This document shows positions 37,544 to 46,586 of a DNA stretch of 64,000 bases, piece by piece. Under the pieces are notes generated by a model. That model was not told the DNA's origin, searched no databases, and saw only the letters and a list, made by a program, of their open reading frames with translations. The stretch comes from Erythrobacter sanguineus (GTDB taxonomy: Bacteria; Pseudomonadota; Alphaproteobacteria; Sphingomonadales; Sphingomonadaceae): assembly GCA_945878845.1 (NCBI GenBank), contig CAMCUB010000012.1, positions 21,886 through 85,885 on the forward strand, in the 5' to 3' direction. Within the stretch, counting starts at the first letter, position 1. The number at the start of each line of letters is the position of its first letter. Made by a program: the position numbers and the translations under genes.

Positions 37544-38950
37544 ATGGCTGACCATTCCTACGACTACGACGTCCTCATCATCGGTGCCGGCCCCGGCGGC
37601 TATGTCGCGGCGATCCGTGCGGCGCAGCTTGGGCTGAAGACGGCTTGCGTAGAATCGCGCGAGACGCTCGGCGGGACCTGCCTCAATGTCGGGTGCATTC
37701 CCTCCAAGGCGCTGCTCCACGGCTCGGAGCTGTTCGACGAGGCGCGCAATGGCCATTTCGCCACCTGGGGCATCACCGCCACGCCGACGCTCGATCTGGG
37801 CCGGATGATGGAAGAGAAGACCAAGGCCGTGGGCGAGCTCACGGGCGGGATCGAGTTCCTGTTCAAGAAGAACAAGGTGACCTGGCTCAAGGGCCATGCC
37901 GCCTTCGAGGACGCGCACACGGTCAGCGTCGCTGGCGAGAAGGTCACCGCCAAGGACATCGTGATCGCCACCGGCTCCTCGGTCATGCCGCTCCCCGGCG
38001 TGCCGGTCGACAACGCCGCCAAGCGGATCGTCGACAGCACCGGCGCGCTCGATCTTGAGGAAGTGCCCGAGCACCTCGTGGTGATCGGCGGCGGCGTGAT
38101 CGGCCTTGAGCTTGGCTCGGTGTGGCGGCGCTTGGGCGCCAAGGTCACCGTGATCGAATTCCTCGACCAGCTGCTCCCCGGCATGGACGGCGAGGTGCGC
38201 AAGGAGGCGCAGAAGATCTTCAAGAAGCAGGGCATGGCGATGATGCTCGGCCAGAAGGTGACGGCTGCGAGCGTGGACGGCAAGACCGTCACCCTCACCG
38301 TCGAACCGGCTGCGGGCGGAGAGGCGCAAACCGTCACCGCCAGCCACGTGCTCGTCGCCATCGGCCGCCGCGCCAATACCGAGGGCCTTGCGCTCGAGAA
38401 GGCGGGGCTCAGCGTCAACAACCGCGGCCAGATCGAGATCGACCACGATTTCGCCACCACCGTCCCGAACATCTGGGCGATCGGCGACGTCGTCCCCGGC
38501 CCGATGCTCGCCCACAAGGCCGAGGATGAGGGCATCGCGGTCGCCGAGAATATCGCCGGGCTCACCGGCATCGTGAACCACGATGTGATCCCGAGCGTCG
38601 TCTACACCGCGCCGGAAATCGCAGGCGTCGGCATCAGCGAGGAACAGGCCAAGGAGCGCGGGCTTGCGGTCAAGGTCGGCAAGTTCCCGATGATGGCCAA
38701 CAGCCGCGCCAAGGCCAACCGCGACACCGACGGTTTTGTGAAAGTGATCGCGGACGCCGCCACCGACCGCGTGGTCGGCGTGTGGATGATCAACAGCCTC
38801 GCCGGAACGATGATCGCACAGGCCGCGCAGGCGATGGAATTCGGCGCGACCTCGGAAGACATTGCCTACACCTGCCACGCCCACCCGACCCACGCCGAGG
38901 CCTTCAAGGAAGCGGCGATGGCGGTGACGGGCAAGCCGATTCACATGTGA
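37544..38950 (+). CDS. lpdA: Dihydrolipoyl dehydrogenase (E3)
   Basis: A 468-aa flavoprotein that reoxidises the lipoyl groups of SucB using NAD. Start ATG 37544 (MADHSYDYDVLIIGAGPGGY) gives the normal FAD-binding N-terminus. The redox disulfide is GGTCLNVGCIPSKALL (Cys-x4-Cys). The NAD site is VVIGGGVIGLELGSVW and the C-terminal catalytic His-Glu pair lies in CHAHPTHAEAFKEA. Last gene of the suc set. Confidence 0.97.
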   Translation: MADHSYDYDVLIIGAGPGGYVAAIRAAQLGLKTACVESRETLGGTCLNVGCIPSKALLHGSELFDEARNGHFATWGITATPTLDLGRMMEEKTKAVGELTGGIEFLFKKNKVTWLKGHAAFEDAHTVSVAGEKVTAKDIVIATGSSVMPLPGVPVDNAAKRIVDSTGALDLEEVPEHLVVIGGGVIGLELGSVWRRLGAKVTVIEFLDQLLPGMDGEVRKEAQKIFKKQGMAMMLGQKVTAASVDGKTVTLTVEPAAGGEAQTVTASHVLVAIGRRANTEGLALEKAGLSVNNRGQIEIDHDFATTVPNIWAIGDVVPGPMLAHKAEDEGIAVAENIAGLTGIVNHDVIPSVVYTAPEIAGVGISEEQAKERGLAVKVGKFPMMANSRAKANRDTDGFVKVIADAATDRVVGVWMINSLAGTMIAQAAQAMEFGATSEDIAYTCHAHPTHAEAFKEAAMAVTGKPIHM

Positions 38951-38951
38951 T

Positions 38952-39776
38952 TTGGCGGAGGTGAACGCGCGGGCGGCGGATCGCTGGCAGCGCGCCCTGC
39001 CCCTCGCCGTGCCCGCGCTCGGCGGGCTCGCCTACCTCGCCGCCTTTGGCGCGCCCGCTCGGCTGGTTGCCGTCAACGCGGGGGCGCTGGTGCTGGCAGT
39101 CTTGTGGGTGATGTTTGGCCGACTGCCGTCGGAGCCGAAAGCGCGCCTCAGGTTTGCGGCGCTAGTCGCAGGGCTCCTTTTCCTGCCCGTAATGATCGGC
39201 CCCGAGGTCGGCGGCGTGAGCCGCTGGCTGCGTGCAGGCCCGGTGCTGGTGCATTCGGGCGCGTTACTGCTGCCGCTAGCGGTGGTGCTGGCAGCGCGCG
39301 CGGAGCGGTTCGGCCCTGCAGTTCTCGGGCTTGCGACCTTCGCGCTGGGCATGCAGCTCGATGCGGCCATGCTCGCAGGGCTTGCTGTGGCCGGAGCAAT
39401 GCTGGCTACGCTCCGCCGCTCTCTCGGCTTCGCACTTGTCGCGCTCGCCGCTGCGGGACTGGCGATGCTGACCTTCGGCAGAGGCACGCTCGAACCGCAG
39501 GTCTTCACCGAGGGCGTGCTGGCGCAGGTCTGGCTCAGCGCCCCCCTTGCCGCGCTGGCGCAGGGTGCGCTCTTGTTCCTCGCCGCGCCCGCGCTGCTGC
39601 TGCGCGCAACCCACATCCCCCGCACTGAGGCCCTGACGCTTGCCGCGCTGCTGGTGACGCTCGGCGCGATGGCCTGCCTTGCCGCCTTCCCCTTCCCGCT
39701 GACCGGCTACGGCGCCTCCCCGATCCTGGGCTTCGGCCTCGCGCTGAGCGCAGTGGGGACAGCGCAAAAAGCGTGA
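38952..39776 (+). CDS. Polytopic membrane protein resembling a shortened SEDS (FtsW/RodA) protein
   Basis: A 274-aa protein with about eight hydrophobic helices, starting 1 bp after lpdA. TTG 38952 is used for want of a better start; GTG 38961 is possible. GPEVGGVSRWLRAGPVLVHSG recalls the RWLxxGPxxxxPSE loop of FtsW/RodA. FPFPLTGYGASPILGFGLAL near the C-terminus recalls LPFISYGGSSLL of the same family. The region between lacks the usual loop with the catalytic Asp, and the protein is some 100 residues shorter than FtsW. Probably catalytically inert if homologous. Confidence 0.6.
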   Translation: MAEVNARAADRWQRALPLAVPALGGLAYLAAFGAPARLVAVNAGALVLAVLWVMFGRLPSEPKARLRFAALVAGLLFLPVMIGPEVGGVSRWLRAGPVLVHSGALLLPLAVVLAARAERFGPAVLGLATFALGMQLDAAMLAGLAVAGAMLATLRRSLGFALVALAAAGLAMLTFGRGTLEPQVFTEGVLAQVWLSAPLAALAQGALLFLAAPALLLRATHIPRTEALTLAALLVTLGAMACLAAFPFPLTGYGASPILGFGLALSAVGTAQKA

Positions 39777-39831
39777 ATTGATCCCTCGGGCCGCTTTGCC
39801 TAGACCTTCTGCCAGAGGGGAGAATTCACGC

Positions 39832-41190
39832 ATGGCCTATCCGCAATTGACCGAGGAGCCCGGTGCGCTGGCCACGGCAGCCGCAATCCGCGCGGGCAAG
39901 CTCAGCGCGGTGGAGGCGGTCGATGCGGCGATCCTGCGCACCGACCGGCTCGACTGCGATATCGACGCCCTCGCGATCCCCAATTTCGAGGCCGCCTATG
40001 CCGAGGCCCGCGCGCTCGACGTCGCCGGGCCACAGCCTGATCAGCCGCTGTTCGGCGTGCCGATGACCATCAAGGAAAGCTTCGATGTCGCCGGGCTGCC
40101 CACCACCTGGGGCCATCCGCGCTTCAAGGACCAACCCGCGCCGAAGGATGCGCTGCTGGTCAGGCGGCTGAAGGCGGCGGGCGCGATCATCATCGGCAAG
40201 ACCAACGTGCCCGTCGATCTCACCGACTGGCAGAGCTTCAACCCGGTCTATGGCCGCACCTCGAACCCCCACAACCCCGAACGCTCCCCCGGCGGATCAT
40301 CCGGTGGGAGCGCGGCCGCCGTGGCAAGCGGGATGGTCGCCTGCGACTATGGCACCGACATCGGTGGATCGGTGCGCGTGCCGGCGCATTTCTGCGGGGT
40401 GTGGGGCCACAAGACCACCTGGGGCCTCGTCCCCAAGCACGGCCACGACTTTCCCGGCATGTCGCGGCGCGAGGGCTTCCTCGCCGCTGCCGACGGCCCG
40501 CTGAGCATCGCCGGACCGCTGGCACGCAACCCGCAGGATCTTGCCGTGCTGGTCGAGGTGGGCGCGGAAGTTCCGCTGCGTGCGCGTGCCAAGCCGCTGG
40601 CCGAGTGTCGCCTGCTGGCGATCACCACGCTCCCCGGCGCTCCGGTCGATGCCAGCGTGCTGGGGCCCACCGAAGCCGCGCTCGAGACCCTCGCCCGCGC
40701 CGGGGTTCGGATCGACCGGGCGAGCGATCTGCTGCCCGATCAGGCGCGGCATTATCGCAGCTATCTCAAGATGATGAACATCACCATGTCGGGCGGCGCC
40801 CCCGCCCCCGACGGGACGCGCGCCACCGCGACCGACTGGTTTGCGCTGCTCAACGCGCAGGCCGCCTGCGTCGCCGAGTGGGAGGTGCTGTTCGCCACCT
40901 ACGACTTCGTCCTCGCCCCGCCCGCCCCGGTGCTCGCGGTGCCGCATGCGGAGCAAGCCGTGTTCCGCGGAAAGCTTGTGATCGACGGCAAGGAGGAGCC
41001 GGGCAGCTGCGGGCTGGTGTGGTCGGGGATGGCGACCTTCCCGGGCCTGCCTGCGACCGTGCTACCGATCGGCTCAGGCAACTATCTCGGCGCCGAGCTC
41101 CCTTGCGGCATGCAGGTCATCGGCCCGCGCTGGAGCGACCTCGATTGCATCGCGGCGGCAGAGGCGATCGGGCAGGTGTTGCACTCCTAG
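39832..41190 (+). CDS. Amidase signature family enzyme
   Basis: A 452-aa hydrolase. The Ser-cisSer-Lys triad is visible: Lys81 in MTIKESFDVAG, cis-Ser156 in SPGGSSGGSAAAVASG and nucleophile Ser180 in YGTDIGGSVRVPA. Length is typical for bacterial amidases. No partner Gat genes are adjacent and the C-terminal region does not look like GatA, so a stand-alone amidase is favoured. Start ATG 39832 follows GAGGGGAGAA. Substrate unknown. Confidence 0.92.
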   Translation: MAYPQLTEEPGALATAAAIRAGKLSAVEAVDAAILRTDRLDCDIDALAIPNFEAAYAEARALDVAGPQPDQPLFGVPMTIKESFDVAGLPTTWGHPRFKDQPAPKDALLVRRLKAAGAIIIGKTNVPVDLTDWQSFNPVYGRTSNPHNPERSPGGSSGGSAAAVASGMVACDYGTDIGGSVRVPAHFCGVWGHKTTWGLVPKHGHDFPGMSRREGFLAAADGPLSIAGPLARNPQDLAVLVEVGAEVPLRARAKPLAECRLLAITTLPGAPVDASVLGPTEAALETLARAGVRIDRASDLLPDQARHYRSYLKMMNITMSGGAPAPDGTRATATDWFALLNAQAACVAEWEVLFATYDFVLAPPAPVLAVPHAEQAVFRGKLVIDGKEEPGSCGLVWSGMATFPGLPATVLPIGSGNYLGAELPCGMQVIGPRWSDLDCIAAAEAIGQVLHS

Positions 41191-41196
41191 CCTTCC

Positions 41197-41315
41197 CTCG
41201 TCATTGCGAGCCGCAAGGCGAAGCAATCCATGATCGAAGGTTCGAAGTGGAGAGCGAAGGTCCGTGGATTGCCGCCCCGAACTTCCTTGGGCCTGCGGCT
41301 CCTCGCAACGACGAG
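41197..41315. mobile_element. MITE-like inverted-repeat element, ~119 bp
   Basis: The left end CTCGTCATTGCGAG and the inverted right end (CTCGTCGTTGCGAG on the minus strand) are near-identical. Inner blocks CCGCAAGG/CCGCAGG and GCAATCCA also match in inverted orientation. No coding capacity. The element ends 8 bp before the start codon of the PepSY gene, so it contributes that gene's leader. Similar ATTGCGAG...GCAATCCA elements occur in many bacteria. Confidence 0.7.
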
Positions 41316-41323
41316 TGATTGAG

Positions 41324-42016
41324 ATGCTCATGCGCACGCTTGCCAAGTGGCACATCTGGCTCGGCTGGCTGGTCGGCGTGCCGATTGCCATGTGGCTCGG
41401 CACCGGTCTGCTGATGGTTGCGCGGCCCATCGAGGAAGTGCGCGGCGAGCATTTGCGCATCGCCGCCGAGCCCGCCCCGCTGGTGCTGCGCGGCAGCACG
41501 CTGGCCGGCCCCGGCTCGGGGCTCAAGGAGATGCGCGTGACCATGCAGCAGGGCCGCGCGGTGGCGATCTTGACCAGCTTGACGGGCGAGACGCGGCGCG
41601 TCGATTTCGCGACCGGCGCGGCGCTGCCCGCGCTGGGTGCCGCCGAGGCACGCGCACTGGTGGCGCAGCGGATCACCGGCGGCGACAAGGTGCGCCGCGT
41701 CACGCTCTTCCCCGCCGAGCGCACCCCATTCGATTTCCGTCGGCCGGTCGCGGTGTGGCAGGTGGCGCTCGCGGACGGCACCAATGTCTATGTCGGGCGT
41801 GACACCGGCGAGATCGAGGCGGTGCGCACCCGCTGGTGGCGCGCCTTTGACCTCGCCTGGGGCCTCCACATCATGGATCTCTCGGAGCGCGAGGACAGCA
41901 GCCATCCGGTGCTGATCCTGTTCGCCGCGCTGTCGCTGACGGGGGCGCTGATCGGCTGCGTGCTGATGTTCCGCCGCCGCAAGTTGCGGCCGGCTCCGCC
42001 CGCACACTCAGCATGA
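41324..42016 (+). CDS. PepSY domain membrane protein
   Basis: A 230-aa protein with an N-terminal helix (WHIWLGWLVGVPIAMWLGTG, ~9-28), a periplasmic PepSY-like middle (VAQRITGGDKVRRVTLFP then DGTNVYVGRDTGEIEAVRT) and a C-terminal helix (VLILFAALSLTGALIGCVLMF). It resembles half of the larger PepSY-TM reductase-associated proteins. ATG 41324 and 41330 are both possible. Overlaps the next gene by four bases. Role possibly in iron or redox handling; not certain. Confidence 0.75.
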   Translation: MLMRTLAKWHIWLGWLVGVPIAMWLGTGLLMVARPIEEVRGEHLRIAAEPAPLVLRGSTLAGPGSGLKEMRVTMQQGRAVAILTSLTGETRRVDFATGAALPALGAAEARALVAQRITGGDKVRRVTLFPAERTPFDFRRPVAVWQVALADGTNVYVGRDTGEIEAVRTRWWRAFDLAWGLHIMDLSEREDSSHPVLILFAALSLTGALIGCVLMFRRRKLRPAPPAHSA

Positions 42017-42660
42017 CCCCGACCGTCCTCACCCCGATCCTCGACCTGCTCGACCTCGCCGGGATCGCGCTGTTTGCGCTGTCGGGCGCGGTGCTGGCGG
42101 CACGGCTGCGGCAGACCTTCGTCACCATGGCCTTCTTCGCGCTGGTCACCGGCGTCGGCGGGGGCACAGTGCGCGACCTGTTGATCGCTGCGCCGGTGTT
42201 CTGGATCGACGATCCCTGGGTCGCCGTCGTCTGCCTCGGCACCGCGCTGATCGCGTGGTTCACGCCGGTGCGCTGGTGGGAGGGCAAGGGCTTCGATTAC
42301 GCCGATGGCGCGGGGCTTGCCGCCTATGCCGTGCTGGGGAGCGCCAAGGCATTGGCCTACGGCATCCCGCCGGTGCCCGCCGCGCTGATGGGGGTCATCA
42401 CCGGCTGCGTCGGCGGGATCATCCGCGACGTCGTCGCAGGCCGACCGTCGATCATCATGAGCCCCGAGCTCTACGTCACCCCCGCCGCGCTAACCGCGGC
42501 GCTGAGCGTTGCGGGGATGCTCGCCATGGCCCCGCTCAGCCTGCCGGGCGAGATCGCCTGGGGCTTTGCCTTCGCCTGCGGCTTTGCGCTCAGAAGCGCG
42601 GCTATCCGCTGGGAATGGGGCCTGCCGAGCTACGGGGCAGAGCGCGGCGGCGGGGGTTAG
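42013..42660 (+). CDS. UPF0126/TRIC-type cation channel protein
   Basis: A 215-aa inner-membrane protein built from two repeats of three helices plus one. Repeat landmarks are DLAGIALFALSGAVLAARL with VTGVGGGTVRDLLI, then GLAAYAVLGSAKAL with VITGCVGGIIRDVVAGRPS. The glycine-rich GVGGGTVRD and GCVGGIIRD turns are family hallmarks. Homologues are trimeric monovalent-cation channels; YadS and YicG in E. coli belong here, some with glycine-uptake roles. The start overlaps the PepSY stop (ATGA). Confidence 0.9.
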   Translation: MTPTVLTPILDLLDLAGIALFALSGAVLAARLRQTFVTMAFFALVTGVGGGTVRDLLIAAPVFWIDDPWVAVVCLGTALIAWFTPVRWWEGKGFDYADGAGLAAYAVLGSAKALAYGIPPVPAALMGVITGCVGGIIRDVVAGRPSIIMSPELYVTPAALTAALSVAGMLAMAPLSLPGEIAWGFAFACGFALRSAAIRWEWGLPSYGAERGGGG

Positions 42661-43586
42661 CCGCCGCTGGCTTCTTCCATCGTCTCGGGGATTACCTCGC
42701 CGGGGATCGGCCCGCCGGGATAGGCGGGCAGCGGGGCTGCGGCCGTATCCGTGGACGCAGCCGTGCCCGCCGCTCGGCTCGCCGCCGCGCTCATCGCGCG
42801 GGCGGCAGCGTCGGCGGCCCCGTCGGCGCCGGCTTCCTGCACTGCCAGATCGGGGCGGACCGTCCCGCCCAGCCCCGCGCGCGCAGCAGCATAGGACTGT
42901 GCGTCCCACTGCCCGGCGGCCGGCTGTTCGGCATAGGGCTGCCCGGCATAAGCCTGCGGCTCACCCCAGTCGCCCGCGCCAGCACTGCTCACGCCGAAAG
43001 TGCCGTCATAGCTGATCGTATCGATCTGGCCGTCATTGCCGATCCGGCAGTTGAACTGCGCGCCATTGAAGATCGAGCCCGTCACCTCCCAGCCGCTGGC
43101 GGTGCGGCGGGCATTGTCGATGGTGTCGACCCGGACGTCGCGTTCGATCCGGTCGAGGCACATGTCGACGGCGCTATCGAGGCCGCTCGACCCGGTGCGC
43201 CGGTCGTCGCGGCGTTCATCGCGGCGATCAAAGTCAGCATCGCGGTCAAGGTAACGCGGGTCGCGGTCGATCACCACGACCTCGCGCTCACGCTCGCGGC
43301 GGCGTTGGGAATCGGCGATGGCGAGCGCGCCGCCGATGATTGCCGCGCCGATCAGCACGTCGCCGGCATCGACCCGGTTGCGGCGCCAGCCCCGACGCCC
43401 GCCCCAGCCGCAGTTCCAGCGGCAGCGCCACTGCGCAGTGTCGGCAGCGGGGTCAAAGCGCGAGGGTGCAAAATAGGTCGATGCCGCAGCCGCGGGCGCC
43501 AGCGGCGCGGCCGCAGCGGGGGCGGCAAGAATGGTGGTGCCAGCCAGCGCGGCTGCCACAGCCGCCACGCGCAATGTCAGAGCCAT
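42657..43586 (-). CDS. Secreted protein with mixed-charge tract and C-terminal Ala-rich region
   Basis: A 309-aa protein with a signal peptide (MALTLRVAAVAAALAGTTIL...AAAA). It then has a Trp/Arg-rich segment (WRCRWNCGWGGRRGWRRN), a hydrophobic GDVLIGAAIIGGALAIA stretch, an Asp/Arg tract, and a folded core AVDMCLDRIERDVRVDTIDN with FNCRIGNDGQIDTI. The end is Ala/Gly/Pro rich. The core resembles the protein at 43791 (CVRAAENQA..., FTCRVDGRGAP), so the two are paralogues. Envelope location; function unknown. Convergent with the TRIC gene, sharing 4 bp. Confidence 0.75.
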   Translation of the reverse strand: MALTLRVAAVAAALAGTTILAAPAAAAPLAPAAAASTYFAPSRFDPAADTAQWRCRWNCGWGGRRGWRRNRVDAGDVLIGAAIIGGALAIADSQRRREREREVVVIDRDPRYLDRDADFDRRDERRDDRRTGSSGLDSAVDMCLDRIERDVRVDTIDNARRTASGWEVTGSIFNGAQFNCRIGNDGQIDTISYDGTFGVSSAGAGDWGEPQAYAGQPYAEQPAAGQWDAQSYAAARAGLGGTVRPDLAVQEAGADGAADAAARAMSAAASRAAGTAASTDTAAAPLPAYPGGPIPGEVIPETMEEASGG

Positions 43587-43790
43587 GATGCTCTCTCCTC
43601 CTGTTCAGGTGCCCGGCCGCCCACCAACGCCCGGATGGTGAAGAGGACTAGCCGCGGCGAGCTTGCGCTGGGCTGAACCATCGCAATGCTGCACACGAGC
43701 CGCCCCGCCATTCGGTGGAAGATGGCGGGGCGGGGAGGACGCGCGCGGCGAAAAGGCAGGAACACCGCGCGCGAGGGGGTTCAGAAGGGG

Positions 43791-44339
43791 TCAGCGCAGG
43801 CGGCGGATCCCGTCGAAGTCGATGAAGGGCGCGCCTCGGCCGTCAACCCGGCAGGTGAAGGTGCCGCGGTCGCTGCCGCGCCGGACATAGCCGCCGCCGA
43901 CATCGATCCGGCCGCGCACCCGGAAGCCGCCGCGAGTGCGGTCGATATCGCGCACGTCGACCACGTCGGCATAGCGGTAGCCGCCGAAGCGCCGCGCCTG
44001 GTTCTCGGCAGCGCGCACGCAGCGCTCAACCGCGTTGCGCGAGCCGTAGCCGGCGCCGTAGCCGCCCCGGTCGGAGCGGTCGCCGCGATAGCCGTCGCGG
44101 TAGTCATAGCGGTCGCGGTCACGTCCGCGGTCGCCGTCGAAGGCACCCGCAAGCGCGGCGATCCCGCCGATCACCACAGCGCCAGCGATGATCTCGCCCG
44201 CGCCGATACCGTCGCGGTCGCGGCGGTCGTCCGCCATGGCGGGGGTGACGGAGGCAGCGGTCAGCGCGGTCGCAGCGACCGCACCGAGCGCGAACCGGGC
44301 CATGTTGCCGGAGGCCAGCCGGTTGGTCTTGGTGGTCAT
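43791..44339 (-). CDS. Secreted protein, paralogue of the 42657 protein
   Basis: A 182-aa protein with a signal peptide (FALGAVAATALTAASVTPAMA), a hydrophobic GAGEIIAGAVVIGGIAALAG stretch, a tract of Arg/Asp/Tyr/Gly (DRGRDRDRYDYRDGYRG) and a C-terminal domain RNAVERCVRAAENQARRFGG, then GRIDVGGGY and GTFTCRVDGRGAP. The two Cys match the paralogue upstream. Probably periplasmic or outer-membrane associated. It precedes the 42657 gene on the same strand by 204 bp. Confidence 0.75.
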   Translation of the reverse strand: MTTKTNRLASGNMARFALGAVAATALTAASVTPAMADDRRDRDGIGAGEIIAGAVVIGGIAALAGAFDGDRGRDRDRYDYRDGYRGDRSDRGGYGAGYGSRNAVERCVRAAENQARRFGGYRYADVVDVRDIDRTRGGFRVRGRIDVGGGYVRRGSDRGTFTCRVDGRGAPFIDFDGIRRLR

Positions 44340-44487
44340 CGGAGCATTCCTCGTTTGGCACCGACTGGCGGGATTGCCGCAGGTGTCGAGGATGTTTTGC
44401 GCGATTCGGGGTGAGGCATTGCTGAATTGGGGTGACAGGGATTGTTAATTTTGGAAGCTCGTTTGCTGAACGGTCTGCCGCAGCCGC

Positions 44488-45900
44488 TTACTCCGGCAGC
44501 GCCGCCAGCACGTCGCGGGTGAAGGCGGCGATATCGAACCCGCTCCCCGCAGGATCCTCCCCGCGCCGCACGATCACGACCTTGCGCGAAGGAACGATCA
44601 CCACATATTGCCCGCGATTGCCGATCGCGGCGAAGGTATCGGGCGGCACGCCCTCTTCCTTGTTCAGGAGCCAGAACCCGGCGCCATAGCCGAAGGTGCC
44701 GGTCGGTGGCTGCGGGCCGCTGGGGGTGGTGACATATTTCACCCAGCCCTCGGGCAGGATGCGTGTCCCCGAGGGGAGCTTGCCGTCGTTCAGATAGAGC
44801 TGGCCGAGTTTCGCAAGGTCGTCTGCCGTGGCCCAGACCTGCGAGGACAGGATGTAATCGCCCTGCCAGTCGGTCTCGGCGACGGTTCCCTCCATGCCGA
44901 GCTTGGCGAAGAGTTCGGCCGGAGGGTGCGCGGCGAAGGTGTCCTTGATCGCGGCGACGGCGGCGAGCGTGTCGTGGTTGGCATAGCGATAGGTGCTGCC
45001 CGGCGGGCTCACCAGCGGCCAGTCGAGCGCAACTTCATCGACGGTGGCCCCGCCATAATAGAGCGGATCGGTGCGGTTGCCGGGCGTGTCGGAATAGCGA
45101 CCCGAGGCCATGCGCAGCAGGTGATCGATGGTGATCGCGCGGCGCGGATCATTGTCCGCGAGGCCGAGCCCCGCCGAGGCGTCCACATCCGTCTCCCCGC
45201 GATAGACCGCCGCGCCGATCAGCGTCGCCGCGATGCTCTTGGCGACCGAGAAGGTGCGCTGCGGGGTCTTGTCGTCGAAGCCGCTTTTGGAGCGAGCCCT
45301 TCCTTCGGTCCGTCTGCCCTCGCGGTCGTAGCGGTTGACGAGCACGGCAGTGGTGCGTCCCTTGCCGTAGCCCTTCCCGAATGCCGCTTCGAATACCCTG
45401 TCCAGCGGGGTCGGCGGCGGGGGCTTCCAGCCTTCGATCATGGGAAGCTCAACCGTGCCAAGGACTTTGGGTTCGAAGCGCGGCGTAACCTTGACCGGCG
45501 GGCGCGGGTCGTCGAGCCCGTCAGGCCACCCGATGGGCGCAAGTGCGCAGCCGATCCCGGGGCCGCCATAGGCCGCGAACCGTGCCGGCATGTCCTGTGC
45601 CCAGGTGACCGCGACGCGGGCAATCGGGCCATCGGGGCTGCGGATGATGGTGAACGGGAGTTCGGCCACCACCGCATCGAGCGGAGACTGGATCCCCGTC
45701 AGCTCCCATTGCATCACGCTCTCGGGCGGGCGCTCGGCGCCATTGGCCTCGGCGCTGGTGATCGCACCGCACAGCATCAGCGCCTTGTAGCCCGCCGCGA
45801 GCGCGCGGTCATAGCGGCTGTTAAGCGCCTCCTGCTGGCTTTGTGCGGCAAGGGGAGAGGCGAGGAGCAGCGTAGCAGCTGCAAGGGCGTTGCGGATCAT
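44488..45900 (-). CDS. Serine hydrolase of the beta-lactamase/class C fold
   Basis: A 470-aa exported protein starting at ATG 45900 with signal peptide MIRNALAAATLLLASPLAAQ. The catalytic SxxK is in RTFSVAKSIAATLIG, the YxN motif in YRYANHD, and the third motif position is NRGQY near the C-terminus. The first ~170 residues form an extra N-terminal domain of unknown role. Such enzymes are esterases or peptidases and seldom true beta-lactamases. It lies downstream of rplQ on the same strand, separated by two palindromes. Confidence 0.85.
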   Translation of the reverse strand: MIRNALAAATLLLASPLAAQSQQEALNSRYDRALAAGYKALMLCGAITSAEANGAERPPESVMQWELTGIQSPLDAVVAELPFTIIRSPDGPIARVAVTWAQDMPARFAAYGGPGIGCALAPIGWPDGLDDPRPPVKVTPRFEPKVLGTVELPMIEGWKPPPPTPLDRVFEAAFGKGYGKGRTTAVLVNRYDREGRRTEGRARSKSGFDDKTPQRTFSVAKSIAATLIGAAVYRGETDVDASAGLGLADNDPRRAITIDHLLRMASGRYSDTPGNRTDPLYYGGATVDEVALDWPLVSPPGSTYRYANHDTLAAVAAIKDTFAAHPPAELFAKLGMEGTVAETDWQGDYILSSQVWATADDLAKLGQLYLNDGKLPSGTRILPEGWVKYVTTPSGPQPPTGTFGYGAGFWLLNKEEGVPPDTFAAIGNRGQYVVIVPSRKVVIVRRGEDPAGSGFDIAAFTRDVLAALPE

Positions 45901-45978
45901 GGCGCGCAACCTATCGGCGTGCCGCCAAAAGGAAAGGGCCGGAAGCATTCCCGCCCCGGCCCTTGCCCAATCCGTCTT

Positions 45979-46036
45979 CCCGGACTTGATCCGGGATCGG
46001 TCGCAAACATCCAGCGGTCCTGACTTTCGTCAGGAC
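45979..46036 (-). terminator. Two palindromes after rplQ, possible end of the alpha operon
   Basis: CCCGGA-CTTGA-TCCGGG (45979-45995) and GTCCTGAC-TTTC-GTCAGGAC (46017-46036) both fold well, 12 and 53 bp beyond the rplQ stop. No strong T-run follows. The sequences are of the dispersed sphingomonad type, which may double as transcript ends. Confidence 0.45.
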
Positions 46037-46047
46037 GACGTGTCTGC

Positions 46048-46467
46048 TTACGCGTCTTCGTATTCTTCTTCCGACTGCACGGGGCCCGAATCCTGGCCGC
46101 GCGCGCTCTCGTCGCGGTCGACGAATTCGATGATCGCCATCTGCACCGCATCGCCCGGACGCACGCCGGCGCGCAGCACGCGGACGTAGCCGCCTTCACG
46201 GTCGCTGTAGCGCTCGGCGAGCACTTCGAAGAGCTTCTTGAGCTGCGCTTCATCACCCAGACGGCTCATGGCGAGACGACGGTTCGACAGGCCGCCACGC
46301 TTGGCCAGCGTGATCAGCTTCTCGACATAGGGGCGCAGTTCCTTGGCCTTGGGCAGCGTGGTCTTGATCTGCTCGTGCTTGATAAGCGCGGCGGCCATGT
46401 TGCGGAACAGGGCGTTGCGGTGACCCGTGCGACGGCCCAGCTTGCGGCCCGAAATACCATGACGCAT
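46048..46467 (-). CDS. rplQ: 50S ribosomal protein L17
   Basis: 139 aa. The N-terminus [20 protein letters not shown] and the C-terminal [25 protein letters not shown] are standard L17. An acidic tail (EEEYEDA) extends it beyond the enteric form. Last gene of the alpha operon, 119 bp after rpoA. Confidence 0.97.
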   Translation of the reverse strand: MRHGISGRKLGRRTGHRNALFRNMAAALIKHEQIKTTLPKAKELRPYVEKLITLAKRGGLSNRRLAMSRLGDEAQLKKLFEVLAERYSDREGGYVRVLRAGVRPGDAVQMAIIEFVDRDESARGQDSGPVQSEEEYEDA

Positions 46468-46553
46468 TTGTATTATCCTTCGTTCGAAAAGGGCCCGTGT
46501 GAGGTAGCCCAGTGCTGGTTCGGATCAGGGCTCCGAACCTTGGCCCAAAGCGC

Positions 46554-46576
46554 AAGCCCCCGCCGAAGCAGGGGCT
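46554..46576 (-). terminator. Hairpin between rpoA and rplQ
   Basis: On the minus strand GAGCCCCTGC-TTCG-GCGGGGGCT forms a strong stem with a TTCG loop 10 bp after the rpoA stop. It is followed by TGCGCTTTGG, so termination would be partial at most. It may lower rplQ expression or protect the rpoA message. Confidence 0.4.
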
Positions 46577-46586
46577 CACCAACTCA

